64,000 bases of DNA from Intrasporangiaceae bacterium URHB0013 (GTDB lineage: Bacteria; Actinomycetota; Actinomycetes; Actinomycetales; Dermatophilaceae), in NCBI GenBank assembly GCA_000620545.1, contig JIBA01000012.1, positions 248,001 to 312,000 of the forward strand, written 5' to 3'. Shown here in pieces: positions 1 through 7,975 of this stretch. The notes beneath the pieces are model-generated. The model ran no database searches. It was given only the letters and a program-made list of their open reading frames with translations, and had not been told where the DNA came from. The translations under genes were made by a program, and so were the position numbers. Position 1 is the first letter of the stretch; every line of letters starts with the position of its first letter.

Positions 1-160
1 CGCGCCGACATCCTCAGCTGACGTCCACGGCCGCCGCGCACGTGGAGGGCCCCCGCGGAACGACGAGGCGCGGACCGATCGGCGGCACGCCACTCAGGGA
101 GGCTCGGTTGCGTTCGTCGGCCCAGTGGTCGTCGGTCCGCGCTGCCAGGCGCCGTCCGCC

Positions 161-1033
161 TCAGAGCTTCCGGGCCTCGGGGATGATCTTCTCGCCGATC
201 AGCTCGAGCCAGTCGGTGCGCGACCCGTCGGTGACGCCGGTCTGCACGTGCGTCACGCCGAGGCCGGCCAGATCCCGGAGGTGCTCGAGCGCGGCGTCGA
301 CGTTCTCGCCGTTCGGTCCTGGGTCGACCCGGCCCATGACGGTCTTCTCGATCTCGTCGTAGTCGCGCCCAATGGCGTCGCAGTGCCCACGCAGCACGTC
401 GAGCTTGCGGCCGAGGTCGGGGGTGTCGAAGAGGTTGCAGGCCTGGGCGTACTGGGCGACCATCCGCAGGGTCTTCTTCTCGCCTCCGCCCCCGATGAGG
501 ATCGGCGGGTGCGGGCGCTGGACTGACTGCGGCGAGTTGAGGGTGCGGCCCAGCGTGTAGTGCTTGCCGGCATACGGCTCCTCGCTGTCGCCCCACATCT
601 GCAGGCAGATCTGCAGCGTCTCCTCGAGCCGCTCGAACCGCTCGGCCGTCGCGGGGAAGGGCAGGCCCAGACCGACGCACTCCTCCTCGTTCCACGCAGC
701 ACCGATTCCGAGCATCGCGCGCCCCTTCGACAGCACGTCGAGGGTCGTGACCTCCTTGGCGAGCAGGCCCGGCTCGCGGTAGACGGCGGCCGTGACCCAC
801 GCGAGCAGCTGGACGCGCTCGGTCACCGCAGCGAGGAAGCCGAGGGCCGTGTAGGCCTCGAGCATCTCGTGCTCCTTGGGACCGATCACGCCGATCTGCC
901 ACACGTGGTCCATCACGGAGAGCTTGGAGAAGCCGACGTCCTCCGCGGTGCGCGCCGTGCGGACGAGGTCGTCGACGAAGGTCGTGGAGCCGCCGCTCCA
1001 GGTGAAGTTGGCGAGGTGCAGTCCGAGGTCCAT
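161..1033 (-). CDS. LLM-class F420-dependent oxidoreductase
   Basis: This 290-residue protein is a TIM-barrel, luciferase-like monooxygenase-family oxidoreductase of the F420-dependent subgroup. It begins MDLGLHLANFTW, and the GIGAAWNEEE segment near residue 120 and PILIGGGGEKKTLR near residue 185 are typical of F420 LLM proteins. Length is normal for the subgroup. The ATG at 1033 is chosen because family similarity starts there; the frame stays open upstream but reads as non-protein. It is divergent from the SRPBCC gene across about 200 bp. The substrate cannot be told from sequence. Confidence 0.9.
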   Translation of the reverse strand: MDLGLHLANFTWSGGSTTFVDDLVRTARTAEDVGFSKLSVMDHVWQIGVIGPKEHEMLEAYTALGFLAAVTERVQLLAWVTAAVYREPGLLAKEVTTLDVLSKGRAMLGIGAAWNEEECVGLGLPFPATAERFERLEETLQICLQMWGDSEEPYAGKHYTLGRTLNSPQSVQRPHPPILIGGGGEKKTLRMVAQYAQACNLFDTPDLGRKLDVLRGHCDAIGRDYDEIEKTVMGRVDPGPNGENVDAALEHLRDLAGLGVTHVQTGVTDGSRTDWLELIGEKIIPEARKL

Positions 1034-1231
1034 GTCTCGCACACTACGTCCGCTCGCTGGGACCAGCACGGGGTGCAGTCCGTCGACCTCGGGGCGCGGA
1101 CGGCGCGCGCACACGTCCAGAACCGTGCTGTGTCGGCTGCCCAGGTGATGGCCGGCTGCGGGAGAATCGGCCGGTCGGGACGATCGGGAACGAGCGGCAC
1201 GATCGGGGACGGACGCGTCAGGAGGAAGACG

Positions 1232-1672
1232 ATGGCGGTCGACGTGCGGGTGGAGACGGTCATCTCGAGACCGGTCGCCGAGGTGGCCGCCTACGCCGGC
1301 GACCCCTCCCATGCGCCCGAGTGGTACTCGAACATCGACTCCGTCGACTGGCAGACGCCACCGCCGATGAGGGTGGGCAGCAGGCTCGCGTTCGCCGCCC
1401 GGTTCCTCGGGCGCCGGATCAAGTACGTCTACGAGATCGTCGAGCTCGTCCCCGGTGCGCGGCTCGTGATGCAGACGGATGGCAAGCCCTTCCCCATGCG
1501 CACGACGTACGAGTGGGAGGCCGTCCAGGAGGGCAGCACACGCATGGTGCTGCGCAACACCGGCAGGCCCACCGGCTTCGCGGCCATCGGGGCGAGGCCG
1601 ATGGCCGCGGCGATGCGCACTGCGATGACCAAGGACCTCGCGCGGATCAGGACGATTCTGGAGACTCGGTGA
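1232..1672 (+). CDS. SRPBCC (START/Bet v 1-like) family protein
   Basis: This 146-residue polyketide-cyclase/START-like protein has the usual opening with VETVISRPVAEVAAYAGD, WYSNIDSVDW, a central strand region and a long C-terminal helix. Such proteins form a hydrophobic cavity that binds small ligands, and no catalytic function can be assigned. The ATG is preceded by a strong ribosome site AGGAGGA at 1220-1226, which rules out the much longer upstream reading. It stands alone, divergent from the LLM oxidoreductase. Confidence 0.85.
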   Translation: MAVDVRVETVISRPVAEVAAYAGDPSHAPEWYSNIDSVDWQTPPPMRVGSRLAFAARFLGRRIKYVYEIVELVPGARLVMQTDGKPFPMRTTYEWEAVQEGSTRMVLRNTGRPTGFAAIGARPMAAAMRTAMTKDLARIRTILETR

Positions 1673-1785
1673 CCTGCGACCCCGACCCGGGCGGCTCGGC
1701 CGACCACGGTACGACGACCCAGGTGGGCCGTGGGCAGGTGAAGAAGGCGAGTCCGGTCGCGTCACCGGCGCGTCCTTCGCGTTAC

Positions 1786-1812
1786 GGAGGGTTCGGAGGG
1801 TTCGGAGGGTTC
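1786..1812. repeat. Three tandem copies of a 9-bp unit
   Basis: GGAGGGTTC is repeated three times without interruption, just before the likely GTG start (1828) of the aminotransferase. Copy number of such a short exact tandem repeat can vary. Here it lies in the presumed leader or promoter, not in the conserved protein. Confidence 0.8.
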
Positions 1813-1827
1813 GGGCAGACTGGCCGG

Positions 1828-3036
1828 GTGACCTCCGCGACCCGACCGCTCCAGCCCTCCCGGCGCTCGCAGGTGCCGCCCTTCGAGGTCATGGATGTGC
1901 TCGACCGGGTGGCCGTGCTGCGCGCCGAGGGCCGCGACGTCGTGTCGCTCTGCGCGGGCGAACCGTCCGGGGGTGCGCCGAGCCTCGTCTCGGAGGCCGC
2001 GGCGCGGATCCACCGGTCCGGCCGTGCCCTGACCTACACGTCGGCCCTCGGTATCCACCAGCTGCGCTCCGAGATCGCCGCCCACTACGGCCGGTGGTAC
2101 GGCCTCGACGTCGACCCGGCGAGGGTCGCCGTCACGACGGGCTCGTCGGGCGGATTCGTCCTCGCCTTCCTCGCCGCCTTCGAGGCGGGAGACCGCGTCG
2201 CCCTGGCCCGGCCCGGCTATCCTGCCTACCGCAACATCCTCACCTCGCTCGGGTGCGAGGTCGTCGAGATCGACTGCGGCCCCGAGACCCGCTACCAGCC
2301 CACCCCAGAGCTGCTCGACGCCGCGCACGCCGACGGGGCGCTCGCCGGTCTCATCGTCGCGTCGCCGGCCAACCCGACCGGCACGATGGTCGACCGCGCC
2401 GAGCTCACCGCCATCACCGACTGGTGCGCCGCCCACGAGGTGCGGCTCGTCAGCGACGAGATCTACCACGGCGTCACGTTTCCGGAGCCGGATGCCGCCG
2501 ACCCCCGGGGCGTCAGCGCCTGGGAGAGCGACGACACCTCCCTCGTCATCTCGTCCTTCAGCAAGTACTGGGGCATGACGGGCTGGCGCCTGGGCTGGAT
2601 GCTGCTCCCCGCCGACCTGGTGCGCCCCGTCGACGCGCTCGCCGGCAACGTCGCCCTGTGCCCACCCGCACCGGCGCAGTATGCCGCCGTGTCGGCCTTC
2701 GCCGAGGAGTCCTACCGCGAGTGCGACGAAGCGGTCGCCGAGTTCGCTCGGACGCGGAAGCTGTTGCTGGACAACGCGTCCCGACTCGGGTGGGGTGAGT
2801 CGGCTCCACCGGACGGCGCGTTCTACTACTGGGCCGACCTCGGACCACGGCTGGCTCGCTGGGGCGGCTCGGCGGCATACTCCCGAGCCCTGCTGGAGGA
2901 CGTGGGAGTGGCGATCACGCCGGGCGGGGACTTCGACGACCGGGCGGGCGGCCACTCGGTGCGGCTGAGCTTCGCGGCCGGCGCCACGGCGGTCGGCGAG
3001 GCGATCGAGCGGATCGAGGCCTTCAACGCGCGCTGA
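1828..3036 (+). CDS. Pyridoxal-phosphate aminotransferase, class I/II
   Basis: This 402-residue fold-type I aminotransferase is of the aspartate aminotransferase-like group. Visible motifs are GSSGGFVLAF for the cofactor phosphate, SPANPTGT, SDEIYHGV with the pyridine-binding Asp and Tyr, and SSFSKYWGMTGWRLGW containing the Schiff-base Lys and the phosphate-binding Arg. The C-terminal VRLSFA holds the carboxylate-binding Arg. I take GTG 1828 because upstream sequence is low-complexity. It resembles branched or N-acyl amino-acid aminotransferases of actinobacteria, but substrate is unassigned. Confidence 0.9.
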   Translation: MTSATRPLQPSRRSQVPPFEVMDVLDRVAVLRAEGRDVVSLCAGEPSGGAPSLVSEAAARIHRSGRALTYTSALGIHQLRSEIAAHYGRWYGLDVDPARVAVTTGSSGGFVLAFLAAFEAGDRVALARPGYPAYRNILTSLGCEVVEIDCGPETRYQPTPELLDAAHADGALAGLIVASPANPTGTMVDRAELTAITDWCAAHEVRLVSDEIYHGVTFPEPDAADPRGVSAWESDDTSLVISSFSKYWGMTGWRLGWMLLPADLVRPVDALAGNVALCPPAPAQYAAVSAFAEESYRECDEAVAEFARTRKLLLDNASRLGWGESAPPDGAFYYWADLGPRLARWGGSAAYSRALLEDVGVAITPGGDFDDRAGGHSVRLSFAAGATAVGEAIERIEAFNAR

Positions 3037-3041
3037 GCCGC

Positions 3042-3047
3042 TAGCGT
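3042..3047 (+). promoter_or_regulatory. Putative -10 box of a leaderless gene
   Basis: TAGCGT lies 6 bases before the ATG at 3054 and there is no ribosome site between. This is the spacing expected if transcription starts at the start codon. Confidence 0.5.
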
Positions 3048-3053
3048 CGCCGC

Positions 3054-3812
3054 ATGGGGTGGTTCTCCGACGTCGTGGCGTGGGTGCGCTCGCGGATCGG
3101 CGGTCGACCGCGCCCCGAGCCACCTCCGGCCGGCCAGCTGACGTCCGTCGACGCGCTCGTCGAGCGGATGCACGAGATCGACCGAGCCCTGCCCGCGGGC
3201 GACGGCGTCGCCGACTTCAACCGGATGTATCTGCGCGTCACCGAGCTCGTCCGCGATCGCCTCGTCGAGGGCTGGTTCAGCAACCCGGAGTTCGTCACCC
3301 GGCTCGACCTCGTCTTCGCGGGGCTCTACCTCGACGCGGTCGGCACGGCGGCGCCTGATCCGTCGTGGGCGCCGCTCTTCGCGTGCCGGCGGGAGCCCGG
3401 TCGCGTACCGATCCAGTTCGCGCTCGCCGGCATGAACGCCCACATCAACCACGACCTGCCCGTCGCCGTGGTGACGACGTGCCGTCAGCTCGGCCTGACG
3501 CCCGACAGCCCCGGCGTCGAGGCGGACTACCACCGCGTCAACGACCTGCTCGCGTCCGTGCAGGAGCAGGTCCGGCGCTCGTTCCTGGACGGCATCGCGC
3601 TCGCCGTCGACGAGCAGTACGCGGGCCCGGTGGCCAACCTCGTCAGCGGCTGGAGCATCGCGCGCGCCCGCGATGCGGCGTGGACCAATTCCCGGGTCCT
3701 GTGGTCGCTCGAGGGCGTCGAGCCGCTGCGCACCGACTTCCTCGCGACGCTGTCGCGCACGGTCGGGATGGCCGGACGGTACCTGCTGACGCCGGTCGCC
3801 GACCTCGCGTGA
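3054..3812 (+). CDS. DUF5995 family protein
   Basis: This 252-residue soluble protein matches the actinobacterial DUF5995 pattern: an N-terminal MHEIDRALPAGDGVADFNRMYLRVTE block, then FSNPEFVTRLDLVFAGLYL, HINHDLPVAVV around residue 130, and a C-terminal region with alternating Arg and Trp. No enzymatic motif is known to me. It follows the aminotransferase by 17 bp but has its own leaderless-type -10 box. The stop codon sits in the loop of a large hairpin. Confidence 0.8.
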   Translation: MGWFSDVVAWVRSRIGGRPRPEPPPAGQLTSVDALVERMHEIDRALPAGDGVADFNRMYLRVTELVRDRLVEGWFSNPEFVTRLDLVFAGLYLDAVGTAAPDPSWAPLFACRREPGRVPIQFALAGMNAHINHDLPVAVVTTCRQLGLTPDSPGVEADYHRVNDLLASVQEQVRRSFLDGIALAVDEQYAGPVANLVSGWSIARARDAAWTNSRVLWSLEGVEPLRTDFLATLSRTVGMAGRYLLTPVADLA

Positions 3813-3828
3813 CGCGAGGCCGGCGACC
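3794..3828. terminator. Bidirectional hairpin terminator with stop codon in loop
   Basis: GGTCGCCG A CCTCGCG TGA CGCGAGG C CGGCGACC forms an 8+7 bp stem with one A/C mismatch. The TGA loop is the stop codon of the upstream gene. It lies between convergent genes (DUF5995 and the MFS exporter). No T-run follows, as is usual in actinobacteria. Confidence 0.7.
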
Positions 3829-3877
3829 GACGTTCGTCCGCAACAGCGCCGTCGGCGCCGTCAGCGCCGTCAGGCGT

Positions 3878-5185
3878 TCAGGCAGCGACGGGGGCGCGGC
3901 CCCGCGCCGGCTCGGGCGCGCGGGCGTCGCCGAGGGGGCCGGCCTCGCCGAGGGCGCCGGCGTCGTCGGGGACCTCGACCCTGCGGGAACGCAGCACGCC
4001 CCGGAGGCGCCAGGCGCCGTAGACGGCGACGAGGCTGATCAGGAGGTGCAGGCCGAGGAAGCCGTTCGCGAGACCCATGCCGAGCAGGGCACCGGCGACG
4101 AGCGGCCCGACGGCCGAGAAGGTCGTCTGGATCGCCGTGAACGTGCCGAGCGTCGTGCCGACCAGCCCGCGGGGGGCCAGGCTCGCGGTGAGCGGGTTGA
4201 GCACCGGGGCGTACATCGTCTCGCCGACGGCGAAGATGCCGAACGTCGTGACGAAGAGAGCCGACGCGACCTCCGGGGTCAGCTGCGCCACCGAGAGGAC
4301 GACCCACGACAGCGTCCAGATGGCACCGACGACCATGAGCAGGCTGGCCGCGTTGCGCCGCGCGGTCACCCGAACGACGACGACCTGCAGCGCCACGATG
4401 ACGACGCAGTTGACGGCGGCCGCGAGACCGATGGCGGTCTCGTCGACGTCGAGGACGGTCAGCGCGTACGCGGGCAGACCCGACTCGAACTGCGCGTAGA
4501 AGCCGAGGGCCAGGGCCACCGCAACGACGGCGGTCCAGCGCAGCGCCGGCACGGCGAAGATGCGGCGCAGGGCCTCCATCGTGCCGAGGCGCGCCTCCGC
4601 CTCACTGGCTGCCAGGTCGGGAGCCACCTCGCTCGTGGCGCCGATACCGGCGACGTGGATGAGCACGGCAGAGATCGCGAAGCCGGCACCCGCGGTGAGG
4701 AAGGCGAAGGTCATGCCGTCGGGGCGCGACAGGTCGACGAACTGGCCGGCCACGAACGCGCCCACGGCCATGCCGATCGACTCAGCCGTGAACTTGTAGG
4801 CGAAGACCTTGCGGCGGTCGTTGCTGCCGGCCCAGCGCAGCACGAGCACCGACGCAGCAGGACCAGCCGCCGTCAGGCCGAAACCGAAGACGAACATGCC
4901 CACGAGGAAGGCCGGGGCCGACTGGGCCCACACGAGGCTGCCGACGCCGACCGCGGCCAGCAGCTTTGCCACGACGGCAACGGCCACCGGGTCGAAACGG
5001 TCGCTGAGGCGCCCGGCGAAGGGCGCAGCCACGAGGGCGCCGACCGAGAACAGCGTGCTGGCCAGGGCCGCCGCGAAGGCACCCCAACCGCGGGTGTTGG
5101 CCGCATACGCGTACTGGTAGGGAAGCACGGTCCCCCATCCGAGCATGCCGATGGACGACGCGAGGATGAGCAGCTTGGTGCGCAT
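3878..5185 (-). CDS. MFS transporter (drug-efflux type)
   Basis: This major facilitator protein of about 435 residues has around 12 hydrophobic segments and the A-motif-like GRLSDRFDP between helices 2 and 3. It starts MRTKLLILASSIGMLGWG; a GTG nine bases upstream (5194) is also in frame. AGAAAGG lies about 11 bases before the ATG and only 2 before the GTG, so I prefer the ATG. It is divergent from a MarR-family regulator with palindromes in between, which suggests regulated efflux of a small toxic compound. The C-terminal tail is rich in Ala, Pro and Gly. Substrate unknown. Confidence 0.88.
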   Translation of the reverse strand: MRTKLLILASSIGMLGWGTVLPYQYAYAANTRGWGAFAAALASTLFSVGALVAAPFAGRLSDRFDPVAVAVVAKLLAAVGVGSLVWAQSAPAFLVGMFVFGFGLTAAGPAASVLVLRWAGSNDRRKVFAYKFTAESIGMAVGAFVAGQFVDLSRPDGMTFAFLTAGAGFAISAVLIHVAGIGATSEVAPDLAASEAEARLGTMEALRRIFAVPALRWTAVVAVALALGFYAQFESGLPAYALTVLDVDETAIGLAAAVNCVVIVALQVVVVRVTARRNAASLLMVVGAIWTLSWVVLSVAQLTPEVASALFVTTFGIFAVGETMYAPVLNPLTASLAPRGLVGTTLGTFTAIQTTFSAVGPLVAGALLGMGLANGFLGLHLLISLVAVYGAWRLRGVLRSRRVEVPDDAGALGEAGPLGDARAPEPARGRAPVAA

Positions 5186-5238
5186 GGGTTTCACACCCTT
5201 TCTGGGGGTCGGGAGACGAGCTGGCGGTTCAACACACC

Positions 5239-5277
5239 TTCGTCATCGAATATTTCGTAATCGAAGTTCGACTTCGA
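5239..5277. promoter_or_regulatory. Candidate MarR operator(s) between mfs and marR
   Basis: TCGAAGT TCG ACTTCGA (5261-5277) is a perfect inverted repeat with 7-bp arms and a 3-base centre. Just upstream lies an AT-rich stretch with CGAA TAT TTCG. It is the only AT-rich patch in the region and lies between divergent MFS and MarR genes. Confidence 0.55.
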
Positions 5278-5304
5278 AAGACTAGCACCGCGCCGTACGG
5301 GTGC

Positions 5305-5310
5305 GACAAT
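5305..5310 (+). promoter_or_regulatory. Putative -10 box before marR
   Basis: GACAAT lies 8 bases before the ATG at 5319, with no ribosome site. The same hexamer precedes the gene at 32821. Confidence 0.4.
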
Positions 5311-5318
5311 GCCTTTCC

Positions 5319-5831
5319 ATGGCAGCGAAACGGCGACGGACCGCCCAGCAGGAGCACGCGGCCGACGTCTCCACGTACGTCGCCGCCGGTGGTGAGGAGT
5401 CGGTGCAGCGCGTCATCACGGCCGTCTACGCGGTGACGAAGAAGCTCGACCAGTGGTACGTCCGCCAGTTCGCCGATCTCGACCTGACCCAGGGGGAGTG
5501 GTCGGTGCTGGCCTCCCTGGCCCGCGCGGGCGACACGTGCCTCACCCCGAGCCAGCTCGCCGACCTCTCCAACGTCGCGCCCTCGTCGATGACCCACCGG
5601 CTCGACAAGATGGCCGGGCGCGGCCTGGTCCAGCGCCGGCCCGACGAGTCCAACCGCACCCGCACGCTCGTGTCGCTCACCAAGGACGGGTGGGCCCTCT
5701 TCAGTGCCGCGGTCCGCGAGTCCAACGTCGTCGAGAGCGACACGCTGCGCGACCTGTCCGACGACGAGCGGCACGAGCTGGCCCGGCTCCTCGAGATCGT
5801 CATCGCCGGCCTGGACGACATCGACGCCTGA
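5319..5831 (+). CDS. MarR family transcriptional regulator
   Basis: This 170-residue winged-helix protein has the MarR core from about residue 40 to 150: LTQGEWSVLASLARAG, then LTPSQLADLSNVAPSSMTHRLDKMAGRGLVQR (recognition helix), and the wing RRPDESNRTRTLVSLT. The N-terminal 20 residues are basic and extra. The ATG at 5319 is chosen; a GTG at 5301 adds six residues. It probably represses the divergent MFS exporter and itself. Confidence 0.9.
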   Translation: MAAKRRRTAQQEHAADVSTYVAAGGEESVQRVITAVYAVTKKLDQWYVRQFADLDLTQGEWSVLASLARAGDTCLTPSQLADLSNVAPSSMTHRLDKMAGRGLVQRRPDESNRTRTLVSLTKDGWALFSAAVRESNVVESDTLRDLSDDERHELARLLEIVIAGLDDIDA

Positions 5832-5903
5832 CCCGGTCCGGCCCGGCCTGGCCCCCACGGCCCTGGACGGGACGGGCGGGTCGTCACTCGCAGGAGGCGC
5901 GCG

Positions 5904-5923
5904 GCCGGCAACACGTTGCCGGC
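5904..5923. promoter_or_regulatory. Near-perfect palindrome upstream of bluB-cobT
   Basis: GCCGGCAAC AC GTTGCCGGC has 9-bp perfect arms and a 2-base centre. It lies 72 bases after marR and 101 bases before the fusion gene. Symmetry with almost no loop fits a dimeric protein operator better than an RNA terminator. Confidence 0.45.
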
Positions 5924-6011
5924 ATCGGCCGGCCGGCACCATCGCGGCCGCGCCGTCGTCCCCATGAGGGGGCGCACGTCCCGCGCCACCGACCTCGTCG
6001 ACGCCGGGAAC

Positions 6012-6017
6012 TAGAGT
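6012..6017 (+). promoter_or_regulatory. Putative -10 box of a leaderless gene
   Basis: TAGAGT lies 7 bases before the GTG at 6025, without a ribosome site. Confidence 0.5.
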
Positions 6018-6024
6018 CTGGCAC

Positions 6025-7695
6025 GTGAGCTACCGCAGGCCCGTACCGACGATCGGCGACCCGTCCTCGGCAGCCGAGCGGGCCCAGGCGCCCGACGCGT
6101 GGGCCCTGCACGACGACCTCGACTCGCTCGAGAGGGTCGTCGGCGCGCGTCGCGACATCCGCCGCTTCCGGCCCGACCCCGTTCCCGACGAGGTGCTCAC
6201 CGCGGTGCTCACGGCTGCCCACCGGGGACCGTCGGTCGGCCACAGCCAGCCGTGGCGGTTCGTCGTCGTCACGGAGGCCGCGACGCGCGACACCGCGGCG
6301 CTCATGGCCGACCGGTGCCGGCTGCACCAGGCTGCCGGCATGACGGAGGAGTCGGCCCGCGGCTTGCTCGACCTGCGTCTCGAAGGCATCCGGGAGGCGC
6401 CCGTCGGTGTCGTCGTGGCCTGCGACCGCCGCACCCCGGCCGCCGGGGTGCTCGGACGGGCGACGTTCCCCGACGCCGACCTCTGGTCCTGCGCCGCCGC
6501 CATGGAGAACCTGTGGCTGACCGCCCGCGCCCACGGCCTGGGCGTCGGCTGGGTCACCCTCTTCGAGCCGGCAGAGCTGGCCGACCTGCTCGGCCTGCCC
6601 GAGGGCGTCGAGACCCTCGGCTGGCTGTGCCTCGGCTGGCCCGACGAGCGCCCGCCCGAGCCCGGCCTCGAGCGCGCCGGCTGGAGCAAGCGCCTTCCGC
6701 TCGAGCAGGTCGTCATGCGCGAGCGCTGGACCGAGCGCGACGCCCCGACCTCGCACCTGCGGGCACCCGAGCCCGCCGACGTCGTCGCCGCGCGGGACCG
6801 CTCGGACGACCTGCTCACGGTGCCTGGCTCGCTCGGCGTCCTCGACACCGTCCTCGACCGCATCACCGCGCTGGCTGCCGTGGACGGCCGGGGCACTCTC
6901 GTCGTCGCGGCCGCCGACCACGCGGTCACGGCATACGCCATCTCCGCCTTCGACCCGTCGGTCACGGCTGACGTCGCCCGAGCCACGCGCGAAGGCACCT
7001 CGATGGGGGCGGTGGCCGCACGCGCGGCCGGTCTGGACGTCGAGCTCATCGACGCCGGCATCGGCTGCCGCAGGGGTGATCTCGTCACCTCAGACGCGCT
7101 CGACGAGACGACGTATGCCGCGCTGCTGGGTCTCGGACGTGAGCGCGGTCGCGTGCTGGCCCGGACCGGTCCGGTCGCCCTCGGCGAGGTGGGTGTCGGC
7201 AACACGACAGTGGCTGCGGCCCTGGCCGCGGCGCTGCTGGACGTGGCGGCCGACGAGGTCGTGGGCCTCGGGTCGTCCGCCGACACCGCGATGCTCGCCC
7301 GCAAGCGCGACGTCGTGACCCGCGCGCTCGCCCGGGTCGGTCGCGTCGGTCCCGCCGAGGCCGTCCGGCGCCTCGGTGGCGGAGAGCTCGCCGTCCTCAC
7401 CGGAGTGGTCCTCGGCGTGACCGAGGCCGGCGGCGTCATCGTCCTCGACGGGCTCGCGACGTCGGTGTGCGCGCTCGCCGCCGTGCGCCTCGAGCCGGCG
7501 GTCGCGGCGCATCTCGTGGCAGGCCAACGCTCACGTGAGAAGGCCCATGCCCTCGTGCTGCGCGAGCTCGGTCTCGAGCCGCTCCTCGACCTGCGGATCC
7601 GGGCGGGGGAGGGCGTCGGCGCGGCCCTCGCGACCGGCCTCGTCAAGGACGCCCTGGCCCTCCGGACCGGCGTCGCCCGCACCTCCACGGCCTGA
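6025..7695 (+). CDS. BluB-CobT fusion: DMB synthase / NaMN:DMB phosphoribosyltransferase
   Basis: This 556-residue two-domain enzyme acts in the lower-ligand branch of cobalamin synthesis. Residues about 30-230 are BluB (nitroreductase fold): RRDIRRFRPDPVP, GPSVGHSQPWRFV and the ENLWLTARAHGLGVGWVT core. BluB destroys FMN to make 5,6-dimethylbenzimidazole. Residues about 245-545 are CobT: GSLGVLD, AAADHAVTAYAISAFD, LGEVGVGNTT, and the catalytic-Glu region EPLLDLRIRAGEGVGAALA. The fusion would make and activate the base in one protein. Comparable BluB/CobT2 fusions are known from Propionibacterium. The gene stands alone and I saw no cobalamin riboswitch upstream. Confidence 0.92.
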   Translation: MSYRRPVPTIGDPSSAAERAQAPDAWALHDDLDSLERVVGARRDIRRFRPDPVPDEVLTAVLTAAHRGPSVGHSQPWRFVVVTEAATRDTAALMADRCRLHQAAGMTEESARGLLDLRLEGIREAPVGVVVACDRRTPAAGVLGRATFPDADLWSCAAAMENLWLTARAHGLGVGWVTLFEPAELADLLGLPEGVETLGWLCLGWPDERPPEPGLERAGWSKRLPLEQVVMRERWTERDAPTSHLRAPEPADVVAARDRSDDLLTVPGSLGVLDTVLDRITALAAVDGRGTLVVAAADHAVTAYAISAFDPSVTADVARATREGTSMGAVAARAAGLDVELIDAGIGCRRGDLVTSDALDETTYAALLGLGRERGRVLARTGPVALGEVGVGNTTVAAALAAALLDVAADEVVGLGSSADTAMLARKRDVVTRALARVGRVGPAEAVRRLGGGELAVLTGVVLGVTEAGGVIVLDGLATSVCALAAVRLEPAVAAHLVAGQRSREKAHALVLRELGLEPLLDLRIRAGEGVGAALATGLVKDALALRTGVARTSTA

Positions 7696-7721
7696 TTCCG
7701 CCGCCGCGATCTCCTCCCCGC

Positions 7722-7975
7722 GGTTCGAGGTGATGCCGGCAGGGACCTCGCTGTCGCGATCACCTCGACTCGCGATGCCCTCCCCGCGGTTCGAGGTGAT
7801 GCCGGCAGGGACCTGGCTTTCGTGATCACCTCGACTCGCCGCACGGCCCGCTCCTCCCCCTGGTTCGAGGTGATGCCGGGAGGGACGTGGCTGCCGCGAT
7901 CACCTCGAACCGCCCGCTCCTCCCCTGGTTCGAGGTGATGTCGGCAGGGACGTGGCTGCCGCGATCACCTCGACT
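7722..7975. repeat. Tandem array of four palindromic (REP-like) elements
   Basis: Four copies, about 49 bp each, start at 7722, 7788, 7862 and 7927. Each has TTCGAGGTGAT on the left, ATCACCTCGA on the right and a conserved inside (GCCGGCAGGGAC, then TGGCTG, CCGCG). Copy 3 has 13-bp perfect arms (7862-7874 and 7899-7911). Inside, CGGCAG can pair with CTGCCG, or with CTGTCG through G-U, so each could fold into a long hairpin. A CTCCTCCCC-like flank precedes each copy. The 439-bp stretch between bluB-cobT and the CoA-transferase holds nothing else recognisable. A fifth copy is at 52139-52188. Confidence 0.9.

Noticed and set aside
3365-5260. 631-codon plus-strand open frame
   Set aside because: Antisense to the 12-helix MFS transporter; Arg/Glu/Gly-rich without motifs.
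5832-6024. Cobalamin riboswitch upstream of bluB-cobT
   Set aside because: No B12-box-like conserved core could be recognised; the notable feature is a compact palindrome.
7722-7975. Possible short CRISPR array
   Set aside because: Only four units, each internally palindromic, with 15-25 base near-identical C-rich spacers and no cas genes. It fits a palindromic repeat family instead.
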